A stretch of 64,000 nt of DNA from Sporobacter sp963675425 (lineage in GTDB: Bacteria; Bacillota; Clostridia; Oscillospirales; Oscillospiraceae), in contig OY776214.1 in NCBI GenBank assembly GCA_963675425.1, positions 2,232,001 through 2,296,000 of the forward strand. The letters are read 5' to 3'. Numbering within the stretch: position 1 is the first letter of the stretch; each line of letters opens with the position of its first letter. A program made the translations under genes and the position numbers. The notes below the pieces were generated by a model. It had not been told where the DNA came from. It worked only from the letters and a program-made list of their open reading frames with translations, and ran no database searches. Positions 42,377-50,065 of this stretch are shown here, one piece after another.

Positions 42377-43414
42377 ATGAACGTATATAACGCCGGTCCG
42401 ACGGAAAAAACTGTGAAACGCACGGTTTTTATGAAGCATATAAGCTCCGACGAGGGCTTTAAATATCCATCGGGGGCATCCGTGCGCATCCTGCAGGATG
42501 TAAACCTTACGATGGGTCGTGCAGAGGCCTGGGCTGTCAGCGCCCGGACGGCTGCGGAGGTCCGGTTGCTTTTAGAGGTAGTGGCTAATATCCGTCCCTA
42601 TCGCGACGGCGTGTGCATACTGGCTGAGCGTGGCATGATGCGGCGCAAGCGCGTTATCCTTCCGCATGTTTTTTATATCGGCGGAGCCGATATGCTCTAC
42701 CCGAACATGAATGTGCTGGAGTATCTGATGTTTGCCCTGGGGCGCTTTAAAACGGCGCGGGTCTTGCTGCAGGACGAGCTGTTTGAGTTTTTACTGGATG
42801 CGGGACTGGGATATATCTCCCTGACAAAAACGGGTGTGCTTACACCGGAGGAAAAAGCTGTGACAGCCCTCGTTGCAGCGTCCTGGTCCGACAGCTTGAT
42901 TGTTGTGTTCAATCTCCCGGAATACCCGCTAGGCGCGGCCTTGACGGATGCTGTGGTGATAATTTCGCGGAAAATGCGCCAAAACGGTCAGACGCTTGTC
43001 ATTGGCACGAACGATGCGCTGCTGACGGAAAAAGCGTGTTCACACGCCGCGTTTCTGGCGGATGGCCGGATGATCTATCAGGGCGGGATAGAGACGCTGC
43101 GGTGGGAGTATGACCCGGTGGAGCTGATCCTCACTGGCGGCAATTTGCCTTTGCTGGCGCAGCGCCTAACCTCGGCGCTTCCGCAATTTGAGGTAGAGCT
43201 GAAGAACGGCAGCCTTCGGATATTAAACCGGGAAGGCATCGGCTATCCCGACGGTTATCTGCACTGTAAGATTATCGAAGCGCAGGCCGTGCCCGAATCA
43301 ATCGAGGTTAACCCCAAAACGGTTAAAAACGCCTGGGAGGAGCTTTTGAGGCGTCATGATCTACAAAACAAGCACCTTCAAGAAGGAGCTGCGCCAGGCT
43401 TACAGCGAGGATAA
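42377..43414 (+). CDS. degenerate ABC ATPase-like protein (catalytic motifs lost)
   Basis: 345 aa; ATG 42377 has GAGAGAGGA 5 bases upstream. The order of elements follows an ABC ATPase: VRILQDVNLTMGRAEAWAVS, then ANIRPYRDGVCIL where ...P-x-x-G... follows Walker A, LTPEEKAVTALVAASWSDSL at the signature, DAVVIISRKMRQNGQTLVIG and FLADGRMIYQGG. But the Walker A loop reads AVSARTAAEVRLLLE with no GxxGxGKS/T, Walker B reads LIVVFNLPEYPL with no Asp-Glu, and the H-loop reads VIGTND with Asn in place of His. It should not hydrolyse ATP. It overlaps the permease-like gene by 59 bases, so the two products probably form a complex. The C-terminal 90 residues match nothing I know. Confidence 0.75.
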   Translation: MNVYNAGPTEKTVKRTVFMKHISSDEGFKYPSGASVRILQDVNLTMGRAEAWAVSARTAAEVRLLLEVVANIRPYRDGVCILAERGMMRRKRVILPHVFYIGGADMLYPNMNVLEYLMFALGRFKTARVLLQDELFEFLLDAGLGYISLTKTGVLTPEEKAVTALVAASWSDSLIVVFNLPEYPLGAALTDAVVIISRKMRQNGQTLVIGTNDALLTEKACSHAAFLADGRMIYQGGIETLRWEYDPVELILTGGNLPLLAQRLTSALPQFEVELKNGSLRILNREGIGYPDGYLHCKIIEAQAVPESIEVNPKTVKNAWEELLRRHDLQNKHLQEGAAPGLQRG

Positions 43415-44762
43415 GCTCGGCATAAATAGAAAGATGGCCTTTGCTCTGTTTCTGGGGCTTTTTTCGTTTGCCGTTTTCTTTGTGCTTCAGACGCTCAGAA
43501 AGAGCGTTTTGTCGGACGCTGTCCCGGTAATTATGCAGATGAGCTTTTTCTCAACGGTGTATATTTATATCCACCTGGCGCTGGTTTTTAACGCACTATA
43601 TTTCATGGTTTATTACGATGCGCTTTTTTTCTCGGAGATCCGAAAAAACGCCTGGTATCAGCTGATTAAGCTGGGCTACCGGCCCGCGCCGATGATCGCT
43701 ATGAAGCTGCTGGCGCTTTTAAGCTCCGTTTTGCTCGTGTATACCGTCGGCTTTGTGTCGATAGTCCTGATGACCGTGTTTTTAAAGTACACGTTTATCT
43801 TTGCGTATTTGCCGTCTTTATATCTTGTGGGGCTTGTTGACCTTGTGCTCGTTGGTATGCTCTCGATGGCACTGTCCCTTTTTGTCCGCACGGCCGTAAA
43901 CGCGCGGTATCTGATCGGGGCCTCGGCGCTGGGGATTTTGATATTAAAATGGGCGCTGGGCTTTTATTCCGTTGCGTCCAACCGTGTTGCGATGCAGGAT
44001 ATCCATAACGTGTTTGATCCTGGGCGCTCCCCGTTTATGCTGGCGGCGGGGCTGATCTTCATTGCGGCAGGCATCGTCTGTACCTTGCGGGCATCCCGGC
44101 TGGCCCTCTATTACATGCCGGACGAGGACGAGTGGGCAGACCAGCCGGACGGCGCGCGTCTCGTCCGGCTGGATACGGAAGATAGTAACCCGAAAACCCT
44201 CCGCCCAAGATGGAATAAGAAAATATTCAATGCTGTTTTTTCTGTGCTGCTCATCGTTTTCATCAGCCTGGCGCTGGTGTTCAATGTCCTCGTTATTTTA
44301 CTGAGCACGTCAACGCCGGGCAACGAAGTGACGATCCGGGGCGTCATCCCGTATATCTTCCAATCGGATACCATGCAGCCGGACATCCAGATGAACGATC
44401 TGGCGTATTTTCAGCGTGTGGACAGCCAGTATCCCGTTAAAACCGGAGATGTTGTACTGCTCCGTCAGGACAATATCGTCTACGTGGAGCGGGTCGTCGG
44501 CTTTGATGGCAGTGCCTATACGGTAGATATCAACAACTACCCGGCGATGTCGGAAAAGGGCGCGATGATTAAAACAGTTCCGAGAGAGGACATTTACGGT
44601 ATTTACAGCGGCCGGAACCGTTGGCTCGGCGCACTGATTCTTTTTTCCAATACGATTATCGGGCGTATCGTCTTTTTAATCGTCCCCGCCGTCCTGCTTT
44701 TTTACAGAAGTGTCCTGATGAAATCTGTAAAAAGGCTGTCGGGAAAGACATCAAACGAGTGA
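43356..44762 (+). CDS. ABC-permease-like membrane protein fused to an inactive SipW-like domain
   Basis: 468 aa; ATG 43356 lies inside the previous gene with GAGGCG upstream. Residues 1-250 have about six hydrophobic helices in an ABC-2-like layout (FALFLGLFSFAVFFVLQTL near 30, LLALLSSVLLVYTVGFVSIV near 115). A cytoplasmic link of about 40 residues leads to another helix (about 290-315) and an external signal-peptidase fold: GVIPYIFQSDTMQPDIQMND, KTGDVVLLRQDNIVYVERVV. Compared with SipW, SGSMEP has become SDTMQP (Ser to Thr) and THR has become VER (His to Glu), so it is probably inactive. The last helix, TIIGRIVFLIVPAVLL, matches the C-terminal helix of B. subtilis SipW that the active enzyme here lacks. 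Probably a docking or chaperone part of a secretion complex. Confidence 0.75.
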   Translation: MIYKTSTFKKELRQAYSEDKLGINRKMAFALFLGLFSFAVFFVLQTLRKSVLSDAVPVIMQMSFFSTVYIYIHLALVFNALYFMVYYDALFFSEIRKNAWYQLIKLGYRPAPMIAMKLLALLSSVLLVYTVGFVSIVLMTVFLKYTFIFAYLPSLYLVGLVDLVLVGMLSMALSLFVRTAVNARYLIGASALGILILKWALGFYSVASNRVAMQDIHNVFDPGRSPFMLAAGLIFIAAGIVCTLRASRLALYYMPDEDEWADQPDGARLVRLDTEDSNPKTLRPRWNKKIFNAVFSVLLIVFISLALVFNVLVILLSTSTPGNEVTIRGVIPYIFQSDTMQPDIQMNDLAYFQRVDSQYPVKTGDVVLLRQDNIVYVERVVGFDGSAYTVDINNYPAMSEKGAMIKTVPREDIYGIYSGRNRWLGALILFSNTIIGRIVFLIVPAVLLFYRSVLMKSVKRLSGKTSNE

Positions 44763-44797
44763 CGGGGGCGCGAATGCCGTGCTTATGGACGTGGCAG

Positions 44798-44838
44798 AAA
44801 CAAAGCCCTGTAACGGCGCTTGTTACAGGGCTTTGTTT
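44798..44838. terminator. terminator after the secretion cluster
   Basis: AAACAAAGCCCTGTAAC / GTTACAGGGCTTTGTTT; the plus-strand cluster ends here, and the convergent ferritin-like gene ends 24 bases beyond. Confidence 0.85.
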
Positions 44839-44862
44839 CGTTTTTGCTGGGGTGTGTTGATA

Positions 44863-45360
44863 TCATAATTGCTTTAGAAAGTTGGTAAGTATTTCAATGT
44901 GCTTTTTTTCGTCGAGTATAATCCGCTGGAACAGCACCTGAATTTGAGGGTCGTAAATCTGGCTGATCAGGCGCGTATAGTGGGCCACGGCGCCCTGCTC
45001 GCCTTTCAGGTCGGCCTCGAGAATGGGCCGGATCTCGCTGGCATAAGCGGGATAGCTGCCGCTCCAATAGCTGTTGGTCTCATAGGTCAAAAATTTTGGC
45101 ATCAGGCCCAGGTCTCGGATCAGGTTGCCCAGCAGGCGAAGGTGAAAGATCTCCACCGAGGTGATGCAGGTATACGCCTCGGCTATCTTCGGATACGCAT
45201 GCGTGTAGAAATTATGGGCCGTATATTGAGTGATTGCGGTGGTTTCGGAGCCGGCTCCGGCGAAAGCACCGGATATCAGCGCGGCATAATGCGTGTTTTC
45301 TTCGCGGATGTCCACCGTGGGGTACGGCAGGTCAACCAAGTACGGCTGGCAATTGAGCAT
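44863..45360 (-). CDS. ferritin-like / manganese-catalase-like protein
   Basis: 165-aa all-helical protein. ATG 45360 is chosen because AGGAGG lies 8 bases upstream; longer frames would use that site as coding. Metal-ligand-like residues appear in the right order: GSETTAITQYTAHNF, TSVEIFHLRLLGNLIRDLG, LKGEQGAVAHYTRLISQI and ILDEKKHIEILTNFLKQL, the E...ExxH pairs of di-iron or di-manganese proteins. The N-terminus (YLVDLPYPTV) resembles spore-coat CotJC/manganese-catalase relatives. A role in peroxide or oxygen defence is likely for an anaerobe. Confidence 0.8.
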   Translation of the reverse strand: MLNCQPYLVDLPYPTVDIREENTHYAALISGAFAGAGSETTAITQYTAHNFYTHAYPKIAEAYTCITSVEIFHLRLLGNLIRDLGLMPKFLTYETNSYWSGSYPAYASEIRPILEADLKGEQGAVAHYTRLISQIYDPQIQVLFQRIILDEKKHIEILTNFLKQL

Positions 45361-45478
45361 GAAGCCCACCTCCTGACATACAGTATATGAGTGAACAAAA
45401 GGTTTTACGACTGGATTTAAACGGATGAGCAGCGAGGGTGGAGGCGGCCGGGGCGACAAGCTAATCGAGCTTCAGGGT

Positions 45479-45507
45479 AAAAAAATACCAGGGGGGTTAC
45501 CCTGGTT
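45479..45507 (-). terminator. terminator of the 33-aa gene
   Basis: On the minus strand AACCAGGG / CCCTGG-type stem followed by TATTTTTTT. Confidence 0.65.
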
Positions 45508-45515
45508 GCCGTCTA

Positions 45516-45617
45516 TTAGGTTTCTTCCTTTTGTGGTTTATCGCTGTTTTCTTTCGGTTTTTCATCCGGAAATAAGAAGTAATAGAGCTTCTCGTTCTCC
45601 TGCGCCGTTATCATCAT
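45516..45617 (-). CDS. 33-aa hypothetical protein
   Basis: ATG 45617 with AAAGGAG 9 bases upstream, a TATAAT box at about 45657-45652 and a terminator directly downstream make a compact transcription unit. The product begins MMITAQENEKLYYFLFPDEK and ends in a charged tail KPKENSDKPQKEET. No transmembrane part. I recognise no family. Confidence 0.5.
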   Translation of the reverse strand: MMITAQENEKLYYFLFPDEKPKENSDKPQKEET

Positions 45618-45794
45618 AACAAGGGCTCCTTTATTTTTAATTACAACTCTATTATACGCGTCGGATGCGTCAATTGCCACAAAATTTGTGATAAACATAT
45701 GTAAAAACTGCTTAAAGATTATGGGACTATTGCTCGTGTAGGTTCGTCGAAATTGGTATGAATGACGAACATTGGCTGAAAAGTCTTGTGCTGA

Positions 45795-45962
45795 CGTAAA
45801 ACCCAGCCGCTTTAACGGCGGCGTCACAGCTTGTTGAAAAAGTCTTTCGTCCTTCGTCTAAACGTCCAATTGCCGTGCGACCCCATTTTCGCTGACGACG
45901 GCGAGTTGTCTGGTCTCGGCAGAGAAAATGGTTTGAGGCATTCACTTCCTAAAAGCATTATA
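45795..45962 (-). repeat. interspersed intergenic repeat, copy B
   Basis: Contains CCGCTTTAACGGCGGC (also at 47030), TTGTTGAAAAAG, CGTCCAATTGCCGTGCGA, GACGGCGAGTTGTCTGGTCTC and TGAGGCATTCACTT..AAAAGCATTA, in the same order as the copy at 54303-54460, at roughly 80% identity by eye. Confidence 0.65.
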
Positions 45963-45982
45963 GCGTTTGCTCTCGACTGATA

Positions 45983-46576
45983 TTAAGCTAAACCATTCAC
46001 TATTCCGCCCTCTTCTTGTACAACGCAATAAACTATGCTGCCTTCGTAATCTTGATAAAACAACACTTCTTCAGGATCAAGAGATATTAGGTCACTTATA
46101 ACTCCAGTTTTTACATAATTACTATATAGATTACCGTAATCATTATGCTCCCACACTGTTGCAACTGTATATACCATCGTTCCGTTCAGATTTTCTTGAT
46201 AATCATGGCATATCCAGCTATCTGAATATCCATCAGTCATTAAAACACGAGTATCTTCTAGCGATATTTTTGAAATTCCTTCAACTACGTAATGTTTTGG
46301 GGATATCATACTATTAAAATAATCATATAGAACTAAATTTACAAACCAAGCAGCATCCTCACTTTGATCATAAACTATAATTGTCGAACCATAATCAGCA
46401 TATTCATAGTTAAATATAATTTCCCCTTCAACTCCGATTTTCGATAACCGGTCAGTTGTAGAAATATTTCTGTCGATTGCCCCCAATACATGCAGTATTA
46501 AATATACTGCAAATAGCAGGACACAGAGACCATAAAATATGTATTTAATTCTAAACCGTTTATTACTTGAATTCAG
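45983..46576 (-). CDS. AT-rich membrane-anchored hypothetical protein, probable CTG start
   Basis: The frame holds 197 codons if it begins at CTG 46576, 8 bases after GAGGTG. No ATG, GTG or TTG is in frame near that site; the next usual start, TTG 46486, would remove the only transmembrane helix (FYGLCVLLFAVYLILHVLGA). The rest is an exported domain (about 165 aa) rich in Tyr, Asp and Ser, for example FNYEYADYGSTIIVYDQSED. Base composition is clearly more AT-rich than in neighbouring genes, which suggests transfer. I recognise no family. A frameshift near the start is another explanation for the missing ATG. Confidence 0.55.
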   Translation of the reverse strand: MNSSNKRFRIKYIFYGLCVLLFAVYLILHVLGAIDRNISTTDRLSKIGVEGEIIFNYEYADYGSTIIVYDQSEDAAWFVNLVLYDYFNSMISPKHYVVEGISKISLEDTRVLMTDGYSDSWICHDYQENLNGTMVYTVATVWEHNDYGNLYSNYVKTGVISDLISLDPEEVLFYQDYEGSIVYCVVQEEGGIVNGLA

Positions 46577-46662
46577 AACAATTACACCTCGAATTTCACG
46601 CAGTTAAATGAATCCGGCATTCATACATTTTCATCCAAGTATATCATCATTGCCATTTTTTA

Positions 46663-46860
46663 TCAAATGTTTGATGGTATTATCTCATCGATCCCAAACT
46701 CGCGTTTCGGCTTCGCCATCCCTGTATATTGCTTATGACACCCTCACAAATCCAGCAGCCAGCCAAGCGGCATTAACCATACTTCATCTTCAGAAAAGCC
46801 TAATTGAACCGTACCATAATAAAGCAGTCGAGTAAATGATTCATCGTCACTTTCCCGCAC
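46663..46860 (-). pseudogene. phage tail-assembly-chaperone-like relic with internal TGA
   Basis: Read leftwards from GTG 46860 the frame gives RLLYYGTVQLGFSEDEVWLM, PLGWLLDL, a TGA stop, then GCHKQYTGMAKPKREFGIDE and IIPSNI before a second TGA. The two parts read as one protein if the TGA is a lost codon (Trp is expected in LDLW-C-H-K-Q-Y). The pattern resembles small phage proteins encoded near tail genes, but I have no alignment to prove it. No other phage gene is left nearby. Confidence 0.4.
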
Positions 46861-46940
46861 CAAAAATGAATTGACGTATTTCCTTTACCCTTCTGACTTT
46901 ACAAAAACCCATCTTATCCTTGACATGGGGCACACTACAC

Positions 46941-47055
46941 ATTACTTTGCGAGCGCCTCAGCGTGAGAACTTTTTATTTGTTGAAAAAGCCGCGGATGCG
47001 GCTTTTTCGACAGTCTGAACCCTGCCGCTTTAACGGCGGCAGGGTCAGCTTTGGG
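46941..47055 (-). repeat. interspersed intergenic repeat fragment D with two hairpins
   Basis: ATTACTTTGCGAGCGCCTCA, then GAAAAAGCCGC..GCGGCTTTTTC and CCCTGCCGC..CGGCGGCAGGG. The first half matches 54440-54512. The hairpins probably also terminate the cupin gene on the minus strand. Confidence 0.65.
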
Positions 47056-47086
47056 ATTGCCCAAACGTGGTGGTGTACAGGCAGGT

Positions 47087-47416
47087 TTATACAGCGGTAC
47101 CAGGAGCGGCGGGTGCTGGGGCCTTGACGATAATGAGCTCCAGAATCTCTTCGTGCTTGTTTCGGACGTTCATCTTAATATTAACGGGGATTTTAAGCAG
47201 GTCTCCCTTTTGATATAAATGATCTTCCTGCTCCCTCAGCGCTAAAGACAGCGTACCTCGTATGACGGTCATATAAACGGTTGAGTTGGAGAAATGCTCC
47301 GGCATGCCCTCGCCGTTACGAAACACCATGTGGATATAATGGATGTTCTCATCCATAATAATTTTTTCCACGGCTTTTTCATCGGTGACGGACAGCTTAA
47401 AGTTTTGCTCAATCAT
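47087..47416 (-). CDS. small cupin-fold protein
   Basis: 109 aa; ATG 47416 has AGGAGGTG 6 bases upstream. A single cupin barrel is visible: HYIHMVFRNGEGMPEHFSNS (with His and Glu), VYMTVIRGTLSLALREQEDH, LYQKGDLLKIPVNIKMNVRN and HEEILELIIVKAP. No catalytic partner is obvious; cupins of this size often bind metals or small ligands. A TATAAT lies about 30 bases upstream. It shares the intergenic region with the end of the TPP-enzyme gene and points the same way, but has its own leader. Confidence 0.75.
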   Translation of the reverse strand: MIEQNFKLSVTDEKAVEKIIMDENIHYIHMVFRNGEGMPEHFSNSTVYMTVIRGTLSLALREQEDHLYQKGDLLKIPVNIKMNVRNKHEEILELIIVKAPAPAAPGTAV

Positions 47417-47493
47417 ATGCGCACCTCCTATATAGGTATTATTATAGAGATGGGCATTGCAATAAGCTGTTGTTTCTGCAACGAAACGCGTAT

Positions 47494-49209
47494 TTAGACG
47501 GGCTCAATGAGGACGTTTATGACGGCGCATGTGCCACTTTTAACGGCTTCGCGGCCAGCCAGCAGCGCCGCTTCAAGCTCATTCGGGTCGGAGACGGTGC
47601 GGGCAAACGCGCCGCCGGCAGCTTCGGCAACCTTGTCGAGCGCGGCGGGCGGGTTGAAGCTCGTCCAGAAAGCGCCGGACTGGGCGGCGTAGCCGTTGGG
47701 ATGCTCGCCGGTTGTGATCATTTTCGGCGCGTTCCAGCCCTGGTTGTTGAAGATAACCGTCATGAAGGGCGCGTTATATTTCCGTGCCATCCAGAAAACA
47801 GCCGTCGGACACGAGAAGATATAAGATCCGTCGCCCGTCACCGCGACGATATCTTTTTCGGGTTCGGCCAGCTTCATGCCGAAGGCCGCGCCGCCGTGCC
47901 AGCCCAAAGAGCTGCCGCCGCTGTAAAACAGCGTGCCGGGCTTGGCGCGGGGGACGAGCTTATCCACAGCGAGCGCACTCGTGATAGCCTCGTTTAAAAT
48001 TATAGTGTCGTCATTGACGATTTTGCGCAGCGTTTTGGCGACGAAGGCCGGCGTCAGCCTCTTGTCGTCGCCAGCCTCCAGCTCCCAGCCCTCGCGCATG
48101 GCCCGGTGCCTTTCGGCAATCGTTTTCCGGCGCGCCGTAACCTTTCCGACGTCGATGGACAGGGACGCCAGATGCTTGTTCAGCTGTTTGAGCGCCGTTC
48201 CGGCATCGGCTTTCATAAACCGCTCGGACGGGATATACCACATCGGGATGTCCTCCTTGAGCGGGTCAACGTCCAGGTAAAATACGCGGCAGCTCTGTGA
48301 GGGCCGCACGTGCGCGGGAATCCAGGGAATATCACTGTCGATGACGAGCACGACGTCGGCGTCCTCCAAAAGGCCTTGGCAGTCGAAGCCGAGATGCAGC
48401 TCGTTCGTGCCCGGGAAGTTCATAAATGACTGCTGCGACTCCACGACAGGGATTGCCAGCGTTTCGCACAGCCGGACCAGCTCGCCGACGGCGTCGGCAT
48501 TGCGTCCGAGGTAGGAGGTCACGATGAGGGGCTTTACAGCGCTCATAAGAGCCTGCGCCAGTATGCCGACGGAAGTATCATCCAGCCCAATCGGCGCGAC
48601 GGGCGACCACTCGGCGACATCGGCGTCAACCTGGCAGCTTTCCTCCTCCAGTACTTCACGTGAAGCCACGGTGTAAACCGGACCCTTTGGGTCACTGTGC
48701 GCCATCTGGAGTGAACGGAACACCATCTGCTTAACGTTTTTACCGCTGTGCAGCTCGCCGGTCATTTTCGTGTAGCCACGCACGATGCCGGCCTGGTCGC
48801 CGACATTTTGAAGGTATTGTATGGCCGCGTTGCGACCGCCCCGGCATTCGCCCTCAATCGTATACGGCGATACGCCGGCAAAGAGATACACCGGAACGCG
48901 GCAGCGATACGCGTTGTGAAGCGCGCCGCCAAGATTTTGCGTACCCACGTCGACGTGAACAAAGACGGCCTGCGCCTTTCCGGTCAGCTGGGCGAAGCCC
49001 TGCGCGGCCGACAGTGCCGCATATTCGTGGGGGCTGATGATAATTTCGGGCTTTTTTAGCCCCGTCGCTTCGTATTTAGCCCAGCTTTCAATGATGGGGG
49101 GGTAGTCCGTGCCCGAGTTTAAGAAGATGTGCGTAACGCCGGCCGCAACAAGCGCGTCTGTCAGCGCGTCGGATGCCGTATAAAGGTTTTCCTCGCCACC
49201 TATTTGCAT
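47494..49209 (-). CDS. thiamine-pyrophosphate-dependent enzyme (acetolactate-synthase-like)
   Basis: 571 aa from ATG 49209 (GGGAGA 8 bases upstream; longer frames exist). The N-terminal Pyr domain carries the cofactor-activating Glu in ISPHEYAALSAAQGFAQLTG. The middle domain (PLIVTSYLGRNADAVGELVR) is NAD/FAD-like. The C-terminal PP domain has the TPP motif GDGSYIFSCPTAVFWMARKY ... NNQGW. The family covers acetolactate synthase, oxalyl-CoA decarboxylase, benzaldehyde lyase and similar carboligases and lyases. No ilvN-like small subunit follows, so a catabolic 2-oxoacid or 2-hydroxyacyl role is more likely than valine synthesis. It stands alone with its own leader. Confidence 0.85.
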   Translation of the reverse strand: MQIGGEENLYTASDALTDALVAAGVTHIFLNSGTDYPPIIESWAKYEATGLKKPEIIISPHEYAALSAAQGFAQLTGKAQAVFVHVDVGTQNLGGALHNAYRCRVPVYLFAGVSPYTIEGECRGGRNAAIQYLQNVGDQAGIVRGYTKMTGELHSGKNVKQMVFRSLQMAHSDPKGPVYTVASREVLEEESCQVDADVAEWSPVAPIGLDDTSVGILAQALMSAVKPLIVTSYLGRNADAVGELVRLCETLAIPVVESQQSFMNFPGTNELHLGFDCQGLLEDADVVLVIDSDIPWIPAHVRPSQSCRVFYLDVDPLKEDIPMWYIPSERFMKADAGTALKQLNKHLASLSIDVGKVTARRKTIAERHRAMREGWELEAGDDKRLTPAFVAKTLRKIVNDDTIILNEAITSALAVDKLVPRAKPGTLFYSGGSSLGWHGGAAFGMKLAEPEKDIVAVTGDGSYIFSCPTAVFWMARKYNAPFMTVIFNNQGWNAPKMITTGEHPNGYAAQSGAFWTSFNPPAALDKVAEAAGGAFARTVSDPNELEAALLAGREAVKSGTCAVINVLIEPV

Positions 49210-49383
49210 ATCGATCTCTCCCGTCAGCTTAAATATTACCTTTATGTTATCACCCGGCCTATCGGGCGTCAACGACCGTGTGCTTATAGGCCTATAGAAA
49301 AAGTGTTTGATTAAAATAGGCCGTCCGTTTACACTGAAGGTAGCAGTTTATTCGCTTTGATATGAGGCGGGAACGGAGCGTAT

Positions 49384-49902
49384 ATGCATCTTTTTTTAAC
49401 AGGCGAGATACAGATTGGTAAAAGTACGGTCCTGCAGAAAACCCTGTCGCTATTAAATGTGCCGTATGGCGGCTTTCGCACGTATTTTGGCCCAGACCGG
49501 GATCAGCCCGACCGGTATCTGTATATAAACGACGCCGCGCTCCCCAAGTCTTACGGGGAAGAAAACGCCGTCGCGCGTTTTCGGATGGACGGACCGCCGA
49601 TCGTATATACCGAGCGGTTTGACATGCTCGGCGTTTCGACGATAACAAAAGCGGCAAGCCAGGCCAGGCTCATTGTAATGGACGAATGCGGGGCGCTGGA
49701 GTGGGAGGCGCGCCGGTTCCAGAAATGCGTCATGGATACGCTGGACGGAGACATTCCGATTCTGGGCGTTGTAAAGAAAGCGGCCCGCGGCTGGACGGAC
49801 GGTATCCGCAGCCATCCGGGGGTGCGGGTCATTACGGTCGAGCCGCATAACAGAGACGCGCTGCCGGAGGAACTGGCAGGCTGGTTCCGTGATTTATGCT
49901 GA
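49384..49902 (+). CDS. THEP1-like NTPase
   Basis: 172-aa P-loop protein. ATG 49384 lies in a GGAGCGTAT context. Walker A is TGEIQIGKSTVLQK; Walker B is LIVMDECGALE, close to the DEIG motif of THEP1 nucleotide triphosphatases; FGPDRDQPDRYLYI and VKKAARGWTDGIRSHPGVRV follow the family order. THEP1-like proteins hydrolyse nucleoside triphosphates in vitro and often sit beside catabolic or cofactor genes; the true role is unclear. It is 161 bases upstream of an old-yellow-enzyme fusion. Confidence 0.75.
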   Translation: MHLFLTGEIQIGKSTVLQKTLSLLNVPYGGFRTYFGPDRDQPDRYLYINDAALPKSYGEENAVARFRMDGPPIVYTERFDMLGVSTITKAASQARLIVMDECGALEWEARRFQKCVMDTLDGDIPILGVVKKAARGWTDGIRSHPGVRVITVEPHNRDALPEELAGWFRDLC

Positions 49903-50065
49903 ACGCACCGGAGCTTGTGTCACTGTGCACAAAAAAGACAGGATAAATTCTAAGTAACAACGGGCCTTACGCCGAACGATTTCAGGCCGACGGCTTTTAA
50001 TACTGATATAATGGGATGGTCCTATTTGTAATATCAAGGATCGCTGAAAAAGGAGGGCGGAACGC

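Noticed and set aside
46608..46835. 75-codon plus-strand frame
   Set aside because: It overlaps the minus-strand phage relic, whose reading makes better sense, and has no start signals.
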